In this document: piece after piece, positions 3,961 through 5,394 of the stretch
Layout: each line of letters begins with the position of its first letter
How positions within the stretch are numbered: position 1 is the stretch's first letter
Source of the DNA: Actinomycetes bacterium
Lineage (GTDB): Bacteria > Actinomycetota > Actinomycetes > Actinomycetales > Cellulomonadaceae
Assembly (NCBI GenBank): GCA_023401045.1
Contig: JAEXEM010000342.1
Span: forward strand, 1 to 5,394
Reading direction: 5' to 3'
Length of the DNA stretch: 5,394 nucleotides
Program-made: the position numbers and the translations under genes
Notes under the pieces: generated by a model
The model's database searches: none
What the model was told of the DNA's origin: nothing
What the model saw: only the letters and a program-made list of their open reading frames with translations

Positions 3961-5328
3961 ATGACCAGGTCCCGTCGTGCCCGCCACGTCACCACCGCCT
4001 TCGCCGCCACTGCCGCCGTCGTCGCTCTCCTCGGCGCCTGCGCGGCCGCTGCACCCACCGCCACCACCACGCCGGACGCCACCTCCACGCCCGAGCGCAC
4101 CGAGCGCGGCGCCGCGGTCCCGCGCCTCGCGGTGACGTACGACGGCGGCCTCCTCGTCCTCGACGCCGGCTCGCTCGAGGTGCTCGCCGACGTGCCCGCC
4201 CCGGGCTACCTGCGCGTCGCGGCCGCCGGCGACGGCCGGCACGTCCTCGTCTCCGGCGACGATGGTTTCCGGGTGCTCGACACCGGCACGTGGGGGCAGG
4301 GTCACGACGACCACGCGCACCACTACACCCAGCAGCCGCAGCTCACCGACGTCACCTTCCCGGCCCGCACGCCCGGCCACGTCGTCGTCCACGACGGGCG
4401 CACCGCCCTCTTCGACGACGGCACCGGCGAGGTGACCGTGCTCGACTCCGAGGACGTCGCCGACGGCCCGTCCGACGACGCCCGCCGGCACACGACCCCC
4501 CACCCGCACCACGGGGTCGCCGTCGAGCTGCCCGACGGCACCCTCGTCGTCTCCGACGGCACCGAGGACGCACGCACCGGGGTGCGGGCCCTCGACGCCG
4601 ACGGGCGCGAGGTCGCCGCGACCGACGCCTGCCCCGGCGTCCACGGCGAGTCCGTCGCGGCCGGCGGCACCGTCGTCGTCGGCTGCCAGGACGGCGTCGT
4701 CGTCCTCCACGACGGGGTGTTCACCAAGGTGACGAGCCCCGACGCGTACGGCCGCATCGGGAACCAGTCCGGCAGCCCGGTGTCGCCGGTCGTGCTCGGC
4801 GACTACAAGGTCGACGCCGACGCCGAGCTCGAGCGCCCGACGCGCGTCTCCCTCGTCGACACGAGGACGGCCACGCTGCGCCTCGTCGACCTGCCCGCGT
4901 CGTACTCGTTCCGCTCCCTCGCGCGGGGCGACGAGGGCGAGGCGCTCGTGCTGGGCACCGACGGCGCGCTGCACGTCGTCGACCCGTCCACCGGCACGCT
5001 CGTGAGGTCGGTGCCGGTCGTCGCACCGTGGCAGGAGCCGCTGCGCTGGCAGGAGCCCCGCCCCGCGGTGACCGTCCACGCGGGCACCGCGTACGTCACC
5101 GAGCCCGCGACCCGGTCGATCCACGCGGTCGACCTCGCCACCGGCGAGATCTACCGCAGCGTCGAGCTCGACGTCGTGCCGGACGAGGTCGCGGTCGCGT
5201 CCGGGGACGTCCGCCGCCGGGGCACCCCGGCCCCGACGGGCAGCCGCGAGCCGGCGACGCCCGTCGCCCCCGCGACGGACGAGGAGGACCACGGGCACGA
5301 GGACGGCCTCGCGGACCACGACCACTGA
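3961..5328 (+). CDS. aztD: AztD-like zinc metallochaperone, secreted lipoprotein
   Basis: A 455-residue exported protein resembling AztD, the beta-propeller chaperone that hands zinc to the binding protein AztC of the AztABC importer. Residues 1-27 are a lipoprotein signal: a basic start, a hydrophobic stretch and lipobox LGAC (24-27) with C27 as the anchor. A Thr/Pro/Ala linker (28-50) leads to repeated beta-strand units with DG turns (about 53-415). Candidate zinc ligands are HDDHAHH (115-121), HTTPHPHH (177-184) and CPGVHGE (224-230); C224 and C242 may form a disulphide. After a Pro-rich linker the tail ends in HGHEDGLADHDH (444-455), a third His cluster. ATG 3961 is the only start possible before the signal peptide. 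The nearest ribosome binding site, AGAGGA (3934-3939), is 21 nt away, which is unusually far. The gene has its own promoter with a Zur-like box. No aztABC genes are in the window, so the partner is unknown. Confidence 0.8.
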   Translation: MTRSRRARHVTTAFAATAAVVALLGACAAAAPTATTTPDATSTPERTERGAAVPRLAVTYDGGLLVLDAGSLEVLADVPAPGYLRVAAAGDGRHVLVSGDDGFRVLDTGTWGQGHDDHAHHYTQQPQLTDVTFPARTPGHVVVHDGRTALFDDGTGEVTVLDSEDVADGPSDDARRHTTPHPHHGVAVELPDGTLVVSDGTEDARTGVRALDADGREVAATDACPGVHGESVAAGGTVVVGCQDGVVVLHDGVFTKVTSPDAYGRIGNQSGSPVSPVVLGDYKVDADAELERPTRVSLVDTRTATLRLVDLPASYSFRSLARGDEGEALVLGTDGALHVVDPSTGTLVRSVPVVAPWQEPLRWQEPRPAVTVHAGTAYVTEPATRSIHAVDLATGEIYRSVELDVVPDEVAVASGDVRRRGTPAPTGSREPATPVAPATDEEDHGHEDGLADHDH

Positions 5329-5355
5329 CGCGACGACCGGGGCGCGCTCACGGGC

Positions 5356-5381
5356 GCCGTCACCTCGGACGAGGTGACGGC
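5356..5381 (+). terminator. Strong hairpin terminator after the AztD-like gene
   Basis: GCCGTCACCTC (5356-5366) and GAGGTGACGGC (5371-5381) form a perfect 11-bp stem with a GGAC tetraloop, starting 27 nt after the stop codon. Three further G-C pairs (5352-5354 with 5382-5384) are possible across one bulged C. A U-tract is absent, as is usual in high-GC actinobacteria. Being symmetric, it could also serve a convergent gene beyond the right edge. Confidence 0.75.
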
Positions 5382-5394
5382 CCCTGGCGCACCC

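Noticed and set aside
5030..5060. Repeat of TGGCAGGAGCC within the AztD-like gene (WQEP twice)
   Set aside because: It is a short in-frame repeat giving W-Q-E-P-x-x-W-Q-E-P inside the propeller, probably family sequence or a small local duplication, with no sign of separate function.
3904..5325. 473-codon open frame on the minus strand opposite the AztD-like gene
   Set aside because: The translation is a biased Gly/Val/Arg/Asp shadow without domains. The plus strand has a lipoprotein signal, a promoter, a terminator and a recognisable family.

Overview
The window looks like chromosomal DNA from a very high-GC actinobacterium. Codons are almost always G or C in the third position, several starts are GTG, and one promoter places its -10 element seven bases before a GTG start, as in leaderless actinobacterial transcripts. 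A Cellulomonas-type member of the Micrococcales would fit, but the genus is a guess. I see no insertion sequence, prophage, CRISPR array or rRNA.

Layout from left to right: (1) the first 34 codons of an unidentified minus-strand gene (1-104) run off the left edge, behind a good ribosome binding site. (2) An upstream region (105-415) holds an A/T-rich island and, near its right end, a strong promoter flanked by two copies of a 14-bp quasi-palindrome. (3) A two-gene plus-strand operon encodes a MarR-family repressor (416-880) and, overlapping it by 4 bp, an extended-SDR NAD(P)-dependent epimerase/reductase (877-1692). (4) A minus-strand tRNA-Gly(CCC) gene (1716-1786) converges on that operon. 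(5) A GNAT acetyltransferase (1905-2522) resembles the acetyltransferase-like domain of O-GlcNAcases. (6) A YibE/F-family membrane protein with a His-rich N-terminus (2594-3838) follows after a structured 71-bp gap. (7) An AztD-like zinc-metallochaperone lipoprotein (3961-5328) has its own promoter overlapped by a Zur-like box, and ends in an 11-bp perfect hairpin.

Two functional units stand out. The first is the MarR-SDR pair, which probably forms an autoregulated ligand-responsive operon: the two operators bracket the -10 box, and the second covers the GTG start. The second is the zinc-related right end. A secreted, lipid-anchored beta-propeller with three His clusters lies behind a probable zinc-responsive promoter, directly downstream of a multi-pass membrane protein that also carries a His cluster. 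No AztABC transporter genes lie in the window, so its zinc-transfer partner must be encoded elsewhere or be different. Joint action of the YibE/F protein and the AztD-like protein is an inference from position and His content only.
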